This document shows positions 18,221-28,308 of a stretch of 43,598 bases of DNA, piece after piece; position 1 is the stretch's first letter, and every line of letters starts with the position of its first letter. The stretch covers positions 1 to 43,598 of the forward strand of contig CAMYLA010000045.1 of assembly GCA_947259095.1 (NCBI GenBank). Reading direction: 5' to 3'. The position numbers and the translations under genes were made by a program. The stretch comes from an uncultured Acidimicrobiaceae bacterium. Its GTDB lineage: Bacteria > Actinomycetota > Acidimicrobiia > Acidimicrobiales > SZUA-35. The notes under the pieces are model-generated. The model searched no databases. It had not been told where the DNA came from and was given only the letters and a program-made list of their open reading frames with translations.

Positions 18221-19455
18221 TGGCAATGCGCTCGGTCGACATCGCCCCTCCTCGCCGCACCGGTTCGCCCCATTGGGGTTTGCTGGCCGCCACGCTGGCC
18301 CTCGCTGGGTTCGGGTTGATCATGGTCTTCAGCGCCGGCAGGGGACCGACCGGCGACCTCGGGTTCGGCATTCGCCAGGCCGGCTTCCTCGCCGCCGGCC
18401 TGGTTCTGATGGCCCTGGTCTCCGCGGTCGACTATCGCCGGCTGGAACGCTGGTCGCCGGCTTTGATCGCCACTGCGGTGCTGGCACTGGTGCTTGTGTT
18501 GACCCCGGCCGGAACCGAGGTCCGGGGTACCCAGGGCTGGTTCCGGGTCGGTGGGCTGGCCGTCCAACCGTCGGAATTCGCCAAGCCGGTCCTGATCGTC
18601 GGCCTGGCGGTGATCCTCAAGGGCCCGGCCCGGGCCCGGGTCCGTCCTGCCGGCGGGCTGCTTGCCGGCTCCGCCGTCGACCGGCCCGGTCCGGGGCCAT
18701 GGAGCCACCGGTTCGCGCTCAGTGTTGGCCTGCTCGGGGCCATGAGTCTGCTGGTTCTGGCCGAGGGGGAGTCCGGCACGGTCCTGGTGTACTGCGCCAT
18801 CGCCCTCGGCATGCTGACCGCAGCCGGCATCCAGGCCCGGTACCTGCTCCTGCTCACCGTGTCCGGCATTGCGGTGATCGGGCTGGCGTTGACCAACGGG
18901 GTGCTGGCGCCGTATCAGGTCGACCGCTTCGAGGCCTTTCTCGACCCATCCCTCGATCCGCAGGGCATCGGCTACAACCAGCAGCAGGCGCTGACCGCCA
19001 TCGGATCGGGCGGCCTGGCCGGGGCCGGGCTGTTCGAGGGACCCCAGACCCAGCTGGGATACCTGCCGGATCAGCACACCGACTTCATCTTCGCTGCGGT
19101 GGGGGAGGAGCTGGGATTTGCCGGTGCGCTGGCGGTGCTTGGTTTGGAAGCTGCGGTCCTCGGCTTCGTCTTCGTCGTCGGGTATGGCTGCCGGGATCGC
19201 TTCGGTCGGCTGCTGTGCATCGGCGTGTTCTCGCTCCTCGGCTTCCAGGTGTTCCAGAATGTCGCCATGAACCTCCGGGTCATGCCCATTACCGGGATCT
19301 CGCTGCCGTTCGTCTCCTACGGCGGCAGCTCGCTGGTCACCTCGCTGCTGGCGGTCGGCTTGGCGCAGAGCGTGGCGGTGCGTCGAGACGGTGCTCCGGG
19401 CTCCGACCGCCGCCGCCGGGCCGTCGTCGACCGTCGTGGTCGACGACGCAGATGA
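18217..19455 (+). CDS. rodA: peptidoglycan glycosyltransferase RodA (SEDS family)
   Basis: SEDS polymerase that builds glycan strands from lipid II in the elongasome. The 412-residue polytopic protein has the family motif VQPSEFAKPVLI, the GWF segment TQGWFRVGG and the C-terminal LPFVSYGGSSLV signature, with about ten membrane helices. It is RodA rather than FtsW because it directly follows PBP2 and MreBCD. GTG 18217 overlaps the PBP2 stop; the next codon is ATG, also possible. The C-terminus is a strongly basic tail (Arg-rich, residues about 395-412), perhaps for membrane or partner contact. The interior of the gene has a long alternate frame on the same strand that is a composition artefact. 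Confidence 0.94.
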   Translation: MMAMRSVDIAPPRRTGSPHWGLLAATLALAGFGLIMVFSAGRGPTGDLGFGIRQAGFLAAGLVLMALVSAVDYRRLERWSPALIATAVLALVLVLTPAGTEVRGTQGWFRVGGLAVQPSEFAKPVLIVGLAVILKGPARARVRPAGGLLAGSAVDRPGPGPWSHRFALSVGLLGAMSLLVLAEGESGTVLVYCAIALGMLTAAGIQARYLLLLTVSGIAVIGLALTNGVLAPYQVDRFEAFLDPSLDPQGIGYNQQQALTAIGSGGLAGAGLFEGPQTQLGYLPDQHTDFIFAAVGEELGFAGALAVLGLEAAVLGFVFVVGYGCRDRFGRLLCIGVFSLLGFQVFQNVAMNLRVMPITGISLPFVSYGGSSLVTSLLAVGLAQSVAVRRDGAPGSDRRRRAVVDRRGRRRR

Positions 19456-19547
19456 CGAACGGCGGCTCCGCCGAAGCCCGGGACGGAACGCCGGCCGCCG
19501 GCCGCTCAGCCGTTATGGCCCCTAACTGCGATAGGGTCTACTGCAAC

Positions 19548-21575
19548 ATGACAACGGTCTGGCCGCAACTGGAGCCGCTGCTGCCGAGGGTTCAGAAGCC
19601 CGCTCGATACATCGGCGGCGAGGACGGCGCAAACGCCAAGCTTCCCGACCCTTCGCTTGTCAGCTGGTGTTTCACCTACCCGGACACCTACGAGGTGGGC
19701 TTGCCGAACCAGGGCCTCCAGATCCTCTACGAGATCGTCAACGAGCGTGCGGACGGCCGTGCCGATCGTAGCTACGCCCCCTGGGTCGACCTGGAGGCAC
19801 TCATGAGGGAGCACGGTGTTCCCCTGTTCTCGGTCGAGCACCACACCCCCTGCAACGAGTTCGACGTGCTGGCGTTCAACCTGTCGGCCGAGCTGACCTA
19901 CACCAACCTGATCAACTGCATCGATCTCGCCGGCATTGCGATCCACGCCGCCGAGCGCACCCGCACCGATCCGCTGGTGATCGCCGGCGGCCATTGCACC
20001 TACAACCCGGAGCCGCTGGCGAACTTCCTCGATGCGGTCGTCCTCGGCGACGGCGAGGAGGTGGTCGGCGAGATCACCGAGGTCCTGGCCGGCTACAAAC
20101 GACGGCCCGATGCGTCCCGTGAGGAGATCCTCGTCGCATTGGCGGCCATCGAGTCGGTGTACGTGCCATCGCTGTACGAGGTGGACTACGACGGCCCCAG
20201 GGTGGCCTCGGTCCGTCCCCGATCGTCGGACGCCCCCGACGAGATCGCCAAGCGCACGGTGGCCGACCTCGCCCAGTGGCCCTATCCGAAACAGCAGCTT
20301 GTGCCGCTCACCGAGGTGGTCCACGATCGGCTGAACGTCGAGGTTTTCCGGGGCTGTACCAGGGGCTGCCGGTTCTGCCAGGCCGGCATGATCACCCGGC
20401 CCGTCCGGGAGCGACCGGCCGATCAGGTCAGGACGATGGTGGCCCAGGGTCTCGAGAGGACCGGGTACGACGAGGTCACGTTGACCTCGCTGTCCACCGC
20501 CGACTTCAGCGATATCGAGTCCGTTGTCACCGGCATCATGGATGACGGTCAGGGAGACCAGCCAGACGATGCCGGGTGCGGGCCGATCTCGGTGTCGTTG
20601 CCAAGCCTCCGGGTCGACGCTTTCGGGGTTGGGATTGCCGCCCAGTTGCAGCGGGCCAAGCGCAGCGGCCTGACCTTCGCTCCCGAGGCAGGATCATGGC
20701 GCATGCGCCAGATCATCAACAAGTTGATCCGGGAGGAAGACCTCTACGAGGCGGTCGAGGCCGCCTACTCCAAGGGCTGGTCGCGGGTGAAGCTGTACTT
20801 CCTGGTCGGCCTCCCGTCGGAGACCGACGAGGACACCCTGGCCATCGCCACCCTGGCCAAGAACTGCGTCGACATCGGCAAGCGGCACACCAATCGGGCC
20901 AGCGTCACCGTTTCGGTCGGCGGCTTCGTGCCGAAGCCGTTCACCCCGTTCCAGTGGTTCGGCCAGAACACCTCCCAGGAGTTGCAGCGCAAGGTCAACC
21001 TGTTGCGAGACGCCACCCGCAAGATGAAGGGCGTCAACCTCAAATGGCACGACCCAAAGGCCACCCTGGCCGAGGGCATCGCCAGCCGGGGCGACCGCCG
21101 GATCGGTGCGGTCATCGAGCAGGTTTGGCGCAACGGCGGCACGTTCCAGGAGTGGTCCGAGCACTTCGACCTGGATCTGTGGCTGACGGCCATGGCCGAC
21201 AACGGCCTCGACGTCGACGACTTCGTCTACCGCCATCGAACCGAGGACGAGACGCTGTCCTGGGAGCACATCTCGGCCGGGCTCCACAAGGACTTCCTGT
21301 GGCAGGACTGGCAGGACGCGCTGGCCGAGGTCGGCCTGGAGGACTGCCGCTGGACCCCGTGCTACGACTGTGGCGCCTGTACCGGCTACGGGATCGAGCA
21401 TGTGGTCGCCTCCGCCGTGCCCCCGGCCGGCGGCAGCCAGGGAACCGGCCAGGACCTGGCATCCGGCGGGGCGGTCCCCGTGACACTGCTCACCAGCCGG
21501 CCGTCGACCGGCCGGGGCTCGGCGTCGACAAACGGCAATGGCGCCGATCTGCGATCCACGGGAGTGCCGGCATGA
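19548..21575 (+). CDS. B12-binding-domain radical SAM protein (TIGR03960 type)
   Basis: A 675-residue radical SAM protein. An N-terminal region (YTYPDTYEVGLPNQGLQILY-like) resembling a cobalamin-binding Rossmann domain precedes the radical SAM core. The core has the 4Fe-4S ligands Cys270, Cys274 and Cys277 in FRGCTRGCRFCQAG. The C-terminal part has a Cys-rich segment, CYDCGACTGYGIEH. In many bacteria this family sits next to, or is fused with, the DUF2344 protein that follows here, beside rne and rplU; the reaction is unknown to me. ATG 19548 is chosen because a TAGGGT box (19532-19537) lies 10 bases before it; ATG 19515 is an alternative. The stop overlaps the next gene by 4 bases. Confidence 0.88.
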   Translation: MTTVWPQLEPLLPRVQKPARYIGGEDGANAKLPDPSLVSWCFTYPDTYEVGLPNQGLQILYEIVNERADGRADRSYAPWVDLEALMREHGVPLFSVEHHTPCNEFDVLAFNLSAELTYTNLINCIDLAGIAIHAAERTRTDPLVIAGGHCTYNPEPLANFLDAVVLGDGEEVVGEITEVLAGYKRRPDASREEILVALAAIESVYVPSLYEVDYDGPRVASVRPRSSDAPDEIAKRTVADLAQWPYPKQQLVPLTEVVHDRLNVEVFRGCTRGCRFCQAGMITRPVRERPADQVRTMVAQGLERTGYDEVTLTSLSTADFSDIESVVTGIMDDGQGDQPDDAGCGPISVSLPSLRVDAFGVGIAAQLQRAKRSGLTFAPEAGSWRMRQIINKLIREEDLYEAVEAAYSKGWSRVKLYFLVGLPSETDEDTLAIATLAKNCVDIGKRHTNRASVTVSVGGFVPKPFTPFQWFGQNTSQELQRKVNLLRDATRKMKGVNLKWHDPKATLAEGIASRGDRRIGAVIEQVWRNGGTFQEWSEHFDLDLWLTAMADNGLDVDDFVYRHRTEDETLSWEHISAGLHKDFLWQDWQDALAEVGLEDCRWTPCYDCGACTGYGIEHVVASAVPPAGGSQGTGQDLASGGAVPVTLLTSRPSTGRGSASTNGNGADLRSTGVPA

Positions 21576-22312
21576 CGGCCAACTACCCCCATGGACGCCA
21601 CCGGAACATTCTCCGGATCAGATTCTCCAAGACCGGCAAAGTCCGCTTTGTCAGTCACCGTGATGTGGCCCGCCTCTTCGAGCGGGCCCTGCGAAAGCTC
21701 CGATTGCCCGTGGCCTACTCGGAAGGGTTCTCACCGCGTCCAAAGCTCAGCTTCGGACTGGCCCTGAGCGTTGCCCACGAATCGGATGCCGAATACCTCG
21801 ACGTCGAGCTCAACGAGCTCCCGGGCCTCGAGGGCCTACCCAAAGCGTTGACGGCAGCACTACCGGATGGCATCGATGTCGTCGGCGTGGTCACCCTCGA
21901 TCAGGGCATGGCATCATTACAACAAGCGATTACCAGCTGTATGTGGCGCATCGAGGTACTCGGTGCGCCGGTGGTCGAGGTGACGGCAGCAGTAGCCGAA
22001 ACCCTGGCCGCACCCGAACTACCGCTCGAGCGGGTTCGGAAAGGTAAGACAGCCGTTGCCGACGTCCGCCCTGCGATCATCGACCTCGAGGTCGAGGGGC
22101 CGACCGAAAACGGTGTACAACTCGTCGCACACCTGGCCACCGAGTCGGTCTCCCTGCGCCCTTCGGAATTGGTGAAGGTCCTGGGGATCGACGGACTCGA
22201 AGAGGGCCGTGTGCGGCGAACCTGCCAATGGATGATCATCGACGGGGTCCGGCGTGAACCGGTGAGCCGCCCCGACCCGTCGAGTGGGCACGAATTGCGA
22301 CGTGCCTCATGA
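21572..22312 (+). CDS. DUF2344 / TIGR03936 family protein
   Basis: A 246-residue protein of the family that partners the radical SAM protein upstream. It opens with the characteristic IRFSKTGKVRFVSHRDVARLFERALR (split here at residues 16-41), then the conserved YSEGFSPRPKLSFGLAL. The family has no established reaction. A link to RNA or ribosome modification is often suggested because it lies next to rne, rplU and rpmA, and that is inference. ATG 21572 overlaps the upstream stop (ATGA), so the two proteins are made together. The last 25 residues are polar and family-poor. Confidence 0.88.
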   Translation: MTANYPHGRHRNILRIRFSKTGKVRFVSHRDVARLFERALRKLRLPVAYSEGFSPRPKLSFGLALSVAHESDAEYLDVELNELPGLEGLPKALTAALPDGIDVVGVVTLDQGMASLQQAITSCMWRIEVLGAPVVEVTAAVAETLAAPELPLERVRKGKTAVADVRPAIIDLEVEGPTENGVQLVAHLATESVSLRPSELVKVLGIDGLEEGRVRRTCQWMIIDGVRREPVSRPDPSSGHELRRAS

Positions 22313-22328
22313 GAAGGGATCGAGACAT

Positions 22329-24083
22329 ATGTCCGATGCGTCCGAGAGCGGCTCAGCTCCCGTCGACAAAGCCAACCAGGGGACGCCGACCCCTGAGGTG
22401 ACACGAAAGCCAAAGATCGGCGACTCGCGCCCGGCGCCGGTCAGCGACCAGGATCCGGGGGCCCCACCCCGATCGTCGAATACGAATCGGGGTCAGGCCG
22501 GCGCCCAGTCCGAAGCCGGCTCCGGCGAGGGCCCTGGCGGGGGAAACCGCCGCCGCCGTCGCCGCCGCAAGAAGCCGGCCGGTTCCGGTCAGGGCGGGCA
22601 GAACCAGGGTCGGGGTCAGGGCGGTCAGGAGCGTTCCGGCGGCCAGGGCCAATCGAAGGGTCAGGGCGATGGCGGTTCCGGTCGCCGCCGCAGCCGCAGT
22701 GGCCGCACGCTGAAATCGGAGCCGGTCGGTCAGATCATGGCCGAGGGCGAGGTGGAACTCGACGAGGAGAACCTCAAGCAGCGGCGGGGTCGCTCCCGCA
22801 AGGGTCGGCCGGTCGGCCGCTACCTGATGGTGGTCTCCAAGCGGGAGGATGCAACCCACATCGCCATTCTCGAGGGCCGGACGCTCATCGAGTACTACGT
22901 GTCCAGACCAACCGACAACGTGTTCCAGATCCACGGCAACATCTACCTCGGGCGGGTCCAGAACGTGTTGCCCGGGATGGAGGCCGCCTTCGTCGACATC
23001 GGTACCCCCAAGAACGCCGTGATCTACCGGGGTGATGTGCAATACGACAAGGACGACTTCGACGGCGGCAAGAATCAGCCGAAGATCGAGCAGATGCTCA
23101 AGGCCCGCCAGTCGATCCTGTGCCAGGTGACCAAGAACCCGATCGCCCACAAGGGTGCCAGGTTGACCACCGAGGTCTCCTTGCCCGGCCGATTCGTGGT
23201 TCTGGTGCCCAACAGCGACACCTACGGCATCTCGAAGCGGCTGCCGGACGACGAGCGGAAGCGACTGCGCCAGATCCTCGACAAGGCAAAGCCGAAGGGC
23301 CACGGCCTGATCGTCCGCACCGCAGCGGAGAACGTCACCGGCCCCGAGATCGAGCGTGATATCGCCGGGCTGATGCAGCAGTGGACCGAGATCGAGAAGC
23401 TGGCCAAGAACTCCAAGGCGCCGGCATTGCTGTACCAGGAACCCGACATGTCGACCCGGGTCATCCGGGAGGAGTTCAACAAGGAGTACCGGGGCGTGGT
23501 GCTCGACGATCGGGCTCTCCACCAGGAGGTCTCGGATTACGTCTCCACCATCACCCCGGCGCTGGCCGATCGAGTGGAGTTCTACGACGAGGAAGACGAG
23601 AACCTGCCGCTGTTCGAGCGGTTCCACGTCCACGAGCAACTCCACAAGGCCCTTGACCGCAAGGTGTGGCTGCCGTCCGGGGGCTCGCTGATCATCGAGT
23701 CGACCGAGGCGTTGACGGTGATCGACGTCAACACCGGCAAGAACGTCGGTTCATCGAACCTCGAAGACACCGTGTACCAGAACAACCTGGAAGCAGCCGA
23801 GGGCATCGCCCATCAGCTCCGGCTCCGCGACATCGGTGGCATCATCGTGATCGACTTCGTCGACATGGAGAGCAAGAAGAACCGCGATGACGTCATGCGG
23901 GTGTTCCGGGCCGCCCTCAGCCGGGACAAGACAAGAACCCAGGTGTTCGACATCTCCGATCTCGGTCTGGCCGAGATGACCAGGAAACGTATCGGCGAGG
24001 GGCTGCTGGAGTCACTGTCGGTGGCTTGCCCCCACTGCGAGGGGCGAGGCATCGACATCGTCGACAACGTGTTGGAGGACTAG
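22329..24083 (+). CDS. rne: ribonuclease E/G
   Basis: Endoribonuclease for rRNA and tRNA maturation and mRNA decay. The 584-residue protein has a disordered, basic Gly/Gln/Arg-rich N-terminal region (1 to about 150, including an NRRRRRRRKK run), then the S1 domain (NIYLGRVQNVLPGMEAAFVDIG). The catalytic core has Asp466 in DVNTGK and Asp509 in IDFVDM, and the Zn-link CPHC at 567-570. The 43- and 58-residue spacings equal those of E. coli RNase E, which supports an active enzyme. It ends right after the Zn-link, lacking a long C-terminal scaffold. ATG 22329 follows AGAAGGGA; an earlier GTG inside the previous gene is less likely. Confidence 0.94.
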   Translation: MSDASESGSAPVDKANQGTPTPEVTRKPKIGDSRPAPVSDQDPGAPPRSSNTNRGQAGAQSEAGSGEGPGGGNRRRRRRRKKPAGSGQGGQNQGRGQGGQERSGGQGQSKGQGDGGSGRRRSRSGRTLKSEPVGQIMAEGEVELDEENLKQRRGRSRKGRPVGRYLMVVSKREDATHIAILEGRTLIEYYVSRPTDNVFQIHGNIYLGRVQNVLPGMEAAFVDIGTPKNAVIYRGDVQYDKDDFDGGKNQPKIEQMLKARQSILCQVTKNPIAHKGARLTTEVSLPGRFVVLVPNSDTYGISKRLPDDERKRLRQILDKAKPKGHGLIVRTAAENVTGPEIERDIAGLMQQWTEIEKLAKNSKAPALLYQEPDMSTRVIREEFNKEYRGVVLDDRALHQEVSDYVSTITPALADRVEFYDEEDENLPLFERFHVHEQLHKALDRKVWLPSGGSLIIESTEALTVIDVNTGKNVGSSNLEDTVYQNNLEAAEGIAHQLRLRDIGGIIVIDFVDMESKKNRDDVMRVFRAALSRDKTRTQVFDISDLGLAEMTRKRIGEGLLESLSVACPHCEGRGIDIVDNVLED

Positions 24084-24114
24084 GGTCCTCGCACGGGTAC
24101 GGCCAACAGGAACC

Positions 24115-24132
24115 GGAGCCACGTGCGGCTCC
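24115..24132 (+). terminator. possible hairpin terminator after RNase E/G
   Basis: Inverted repeat GGAGCC-ACGTGC-GGCTCC lies 32 bases past the stop, followed by a C/T-rich but not U-only stretch. It may end the radical SAM/rne transcript or act as a processing site before rplU. Confidence 0.35.
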
Positions 24133-24260
24133 TCTTCACCGTTGCCGCAAGGACACGAGGATCCGGATCCACTGAACCTGTGCTGGGGACATCGCCGGCC
24201 ATCGGGCCGCTGCAGCAGAGAAATCGACTGCTCGAGGGCTGAGAACGGGCCCGATCCCTG

Positions 24261-24266
24261 TAGGTT
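24261..24266 (+). promoter_or_regulatory. -10 box upstream of rplU
   Basis: TAGGTT ends 9 bases before the rplU ATG, predicting a leader of only about 2-4 nt. No clear -35 is visible. Confidence 0.35.
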
Positions 24267-24275
24267 TACTCTGTT

Positions 24276-24584
24276 ATGTATGCAATCGTTGCCACCGGTG
24301 GCAAACAGTACCGGGTAGAAGAAGGTCAGACCCTCCAAGTCGAGCGTCTCGGCGATGCAGGTTCTGCTATCGAGCTCCAACCGGTGATGGTGGTCGACGG
24401 TGAGCAGGTCCTCGCCACTCGTTCCGAGCTGGTAGGCACGTCGGTGTCGGCCCGCGTCGTCGAAGAGGTGAAGGGCCCCAAGATCGACGGGTTCACCTAT
24501 AAGCCGAAGAGCAACAATCGTCGGCGGTACGGGCACCGTCAAACCTACGCCACCATCGAGATCACAGGAATTTCAAAGGGCTGA
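24276..24584 (+). CDS. rplU: 50S ribosomal protein L21
   Basis: Large-subunit protein that binds 23S rRNA. The 102-residue product begins [18 protein letters not shown] and ends with the conserved KRRYGHRQ-like block ([18 protein letters not shown]), full length for the family. A TAGGTT box just upstream suggests its own promoter, separate from rne. It is followed after one base by rpmA. Confidence 0.97.
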   Translation: MYAIVATGGKQYRVEEGQTLQVERLGDAGSAIELQPVMVVDGEQVLATRSELVGTSVSARVVEEVKGPKIDGFTYKPKSNNRRRYGHRQTYATIEITGISKG

Positions 24585-24585
24585 T

Positions 24586-24837
24586 ATGTCAAAGACCAAG
24601 GGTGGCGGCTCCACAAGGAACGGCCGGGATTCGGAAAGCAAGCGGCTCGGCGTGAAGGCCTACGACGGCGAGCACCTCACGGCCGGTTCCATCATCGTCC
24701 GTCAGCGGGGCACCAAGTTCCACCCCGGTCGAAATGTCGGCCGAGGCGGGGACGACACGCTGTTCGCAACCGCCGAGGGCAAGGTCAAGTTCGGCTTCCG
24801 CCGTGGCCGACGCCTGGTCGACGTCGTCCAGGACTGA
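24586..24837 (+). CDS. rpmA: 50S ribosomal protein L27
   Basis: Large-subunit protein near the peptidyl-transferase centre. The 83 residues contain [18 protein letters not shown] and the signature [21 protein letters not shown]. There is no N-terminal Firmicutes-type extension. AAAGGG precedes the ATG, and the gene starts one base after the rplU stop. A 244-base gap with its own promoter separates it from obgE. Confidence 0.97.
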   Translation: MSKTKGGGSTRNGRDSESKRLGVKAYDGEHLTAGSIIVRQRGTKFHPGRNVGRGGDDTLFATAEGKVKFGFRRGRRLVDVVQD

Positions 24838-24976
24838 CGCCACCACCGCATTGCCGGCCCGCCCGTTCGATCGGGAGGCTGCTCTCCACCGCAGATCTGC
24901 CACATCGGCGCGCTCGAAACTTGTTGGGTTTTTGAGGAATTCGTCCCGTTCCGTGGACATTGACCGCGACGTGTGA

Positions 24977-27429
<2,453 letters not shown>

Positions 27430-27465
27430 CGGTCTCTCGACCGACATGTCGTGATCGGCCGGCCT

Positions 27466-27492
27466 GGGCCTTCGGCGGTCCTCGCCGGGCCC
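27466..27492. terminator. strong hairpin between convergent proB and pspA
   Basis: Two stacked stems, GGGCC-TT-CGGCG-GTCCT-CGCCG-GGCCC, fill the 75-base gap between the two stops. It is very GC-rich with no U-tract and may terminate from both sides. Confidence 0.5.
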
Positions 27493-27504
27493 GGGCCAGT
27501 GAAC

Positions 27505-28308
27505 TCAGGCGGTGGTACCTTCGCCCTCGACCTGGGCGGCCTGCGCCTGCTCGAGCACGGTGTCGGTCAGACCGGCGGTCTCGCCCGCGTCCAGCCCCAG
27601 CTGGGTACGGATCTCGCTCAGACGAGACTGTGCCTCGACGTTGAGCGAAGCCTGCTCGACCTCCAGCATCCGTCCTTCCATCGAGGACTCCGCCAGCTCG
27701 GCCGCGCCCTTGGCCTTGGCGTACCGCTGCTCGACCCTGTCCCGGACCTCCTCGAACGATGGCACGTCCTGGCCCACCTGTTCGCTGAGCGACGCCGTCG
27801 CCTTGTTCAGCTGTTCCTGCATCTTGGCCTGGTCGAGCTGCGACAGCAGCTTCTTCTGCTCACCGAGCTTTTTCTGGAGCAGCGCCGAATTCTGATTGAC
27901 GGCGAGCTTCGCCTTGTCCGAGGCTTGCGACGCCTGGAGATGCAGTGACTTGAGATCCTCGATCTCCCGCTCCAGGGCGATCATCCGGTTGGCGAAGGAC
28001 TCTGCGGTCTGGGTGTACTGCAGGAACTTTTCCTGCTCACCCTTCTTCTGGGCGTCGTCGGCCATCATCACCGCCTGGCGGGCGTTGGCACTGACCTTCT
28101 CGTAGTCCTCCATCACCCGGTTCAGCTTGATTTCGGTCTGCTTCTGGTGGGCGATGACGTTCGCCGCCTGCTCCTTGAGCTGACGATGCTGCTCCTGAGC
28201 CTCCATGATCGCCTGCTCGAGCTGAATCTTCGGATCGGCCCTGGCATTGAAATCGCCGGACGCCTTCGCGACCAAGTATTTCCACCAACGCCGCATCAGT
28301 TTGATCAT
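27505..28308 (-). CDS. PspA/IM30 (Vipp1-like) membrane-remodelling protein
   Basis: ESCRT-III-superfamily protein that binds and repairs the inner membrane. The 267 residues begin with a short amphipathic helix (MIKLMRRWWKYLVAK), then the conserved block ARADPKIQLEQAIMEAQ and long coiled coils through about residue 215 (KLNRVMEDYEKV, KKLGEQKKLLSQLDQAKMQ). The tail is Gln/Glu/Ala-rich. ATG 28308 overlaps the murJ stop by 4 bases (ATGA), so it is translated with the lipid II flippase. A TAGCAT box on the minus strand also lies 7 bases before the ATG, so a separate leaderless transcript is possible. No PspF, PspB or PspC-like gene is nearby; control must differ from the E. coli psp system. Confidence 0.9.
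   Translation of the reverse strand: MIKLMRRWWKYLVAKASGDFNARADPKIQLEQAIMEAQEQHRQLKEQAANVIAHQKQTEIKLNRVMEDYEKVSANARQAVMMADDAQKKGEQEKFLQYTQTAESFANRMIALEREIEDLKSLHLQASQASDKAKLAVNQNSALLQKKLGEQKKLLSQLDQAKMQEQLNKATASLSEQVGQDVPSFEEVRDRVEQRYAKAKGAAELAESSMEGRMLEVEQASLNVEAQSRLSEIRTQLGLDAGETAGLTDTVLEQAQAAQVEGEGTTA

Noticed and set aside
18273..19547. A long same-strand frame upstream of and in frame with the radical SAM gene
   Set aside because: It is Arg/Gly/Pro-rich, overlaps rodA in another frame and lacks family similarity. High-GC DNA gives such frames by chance; the radical SAM protein starts near 19548.
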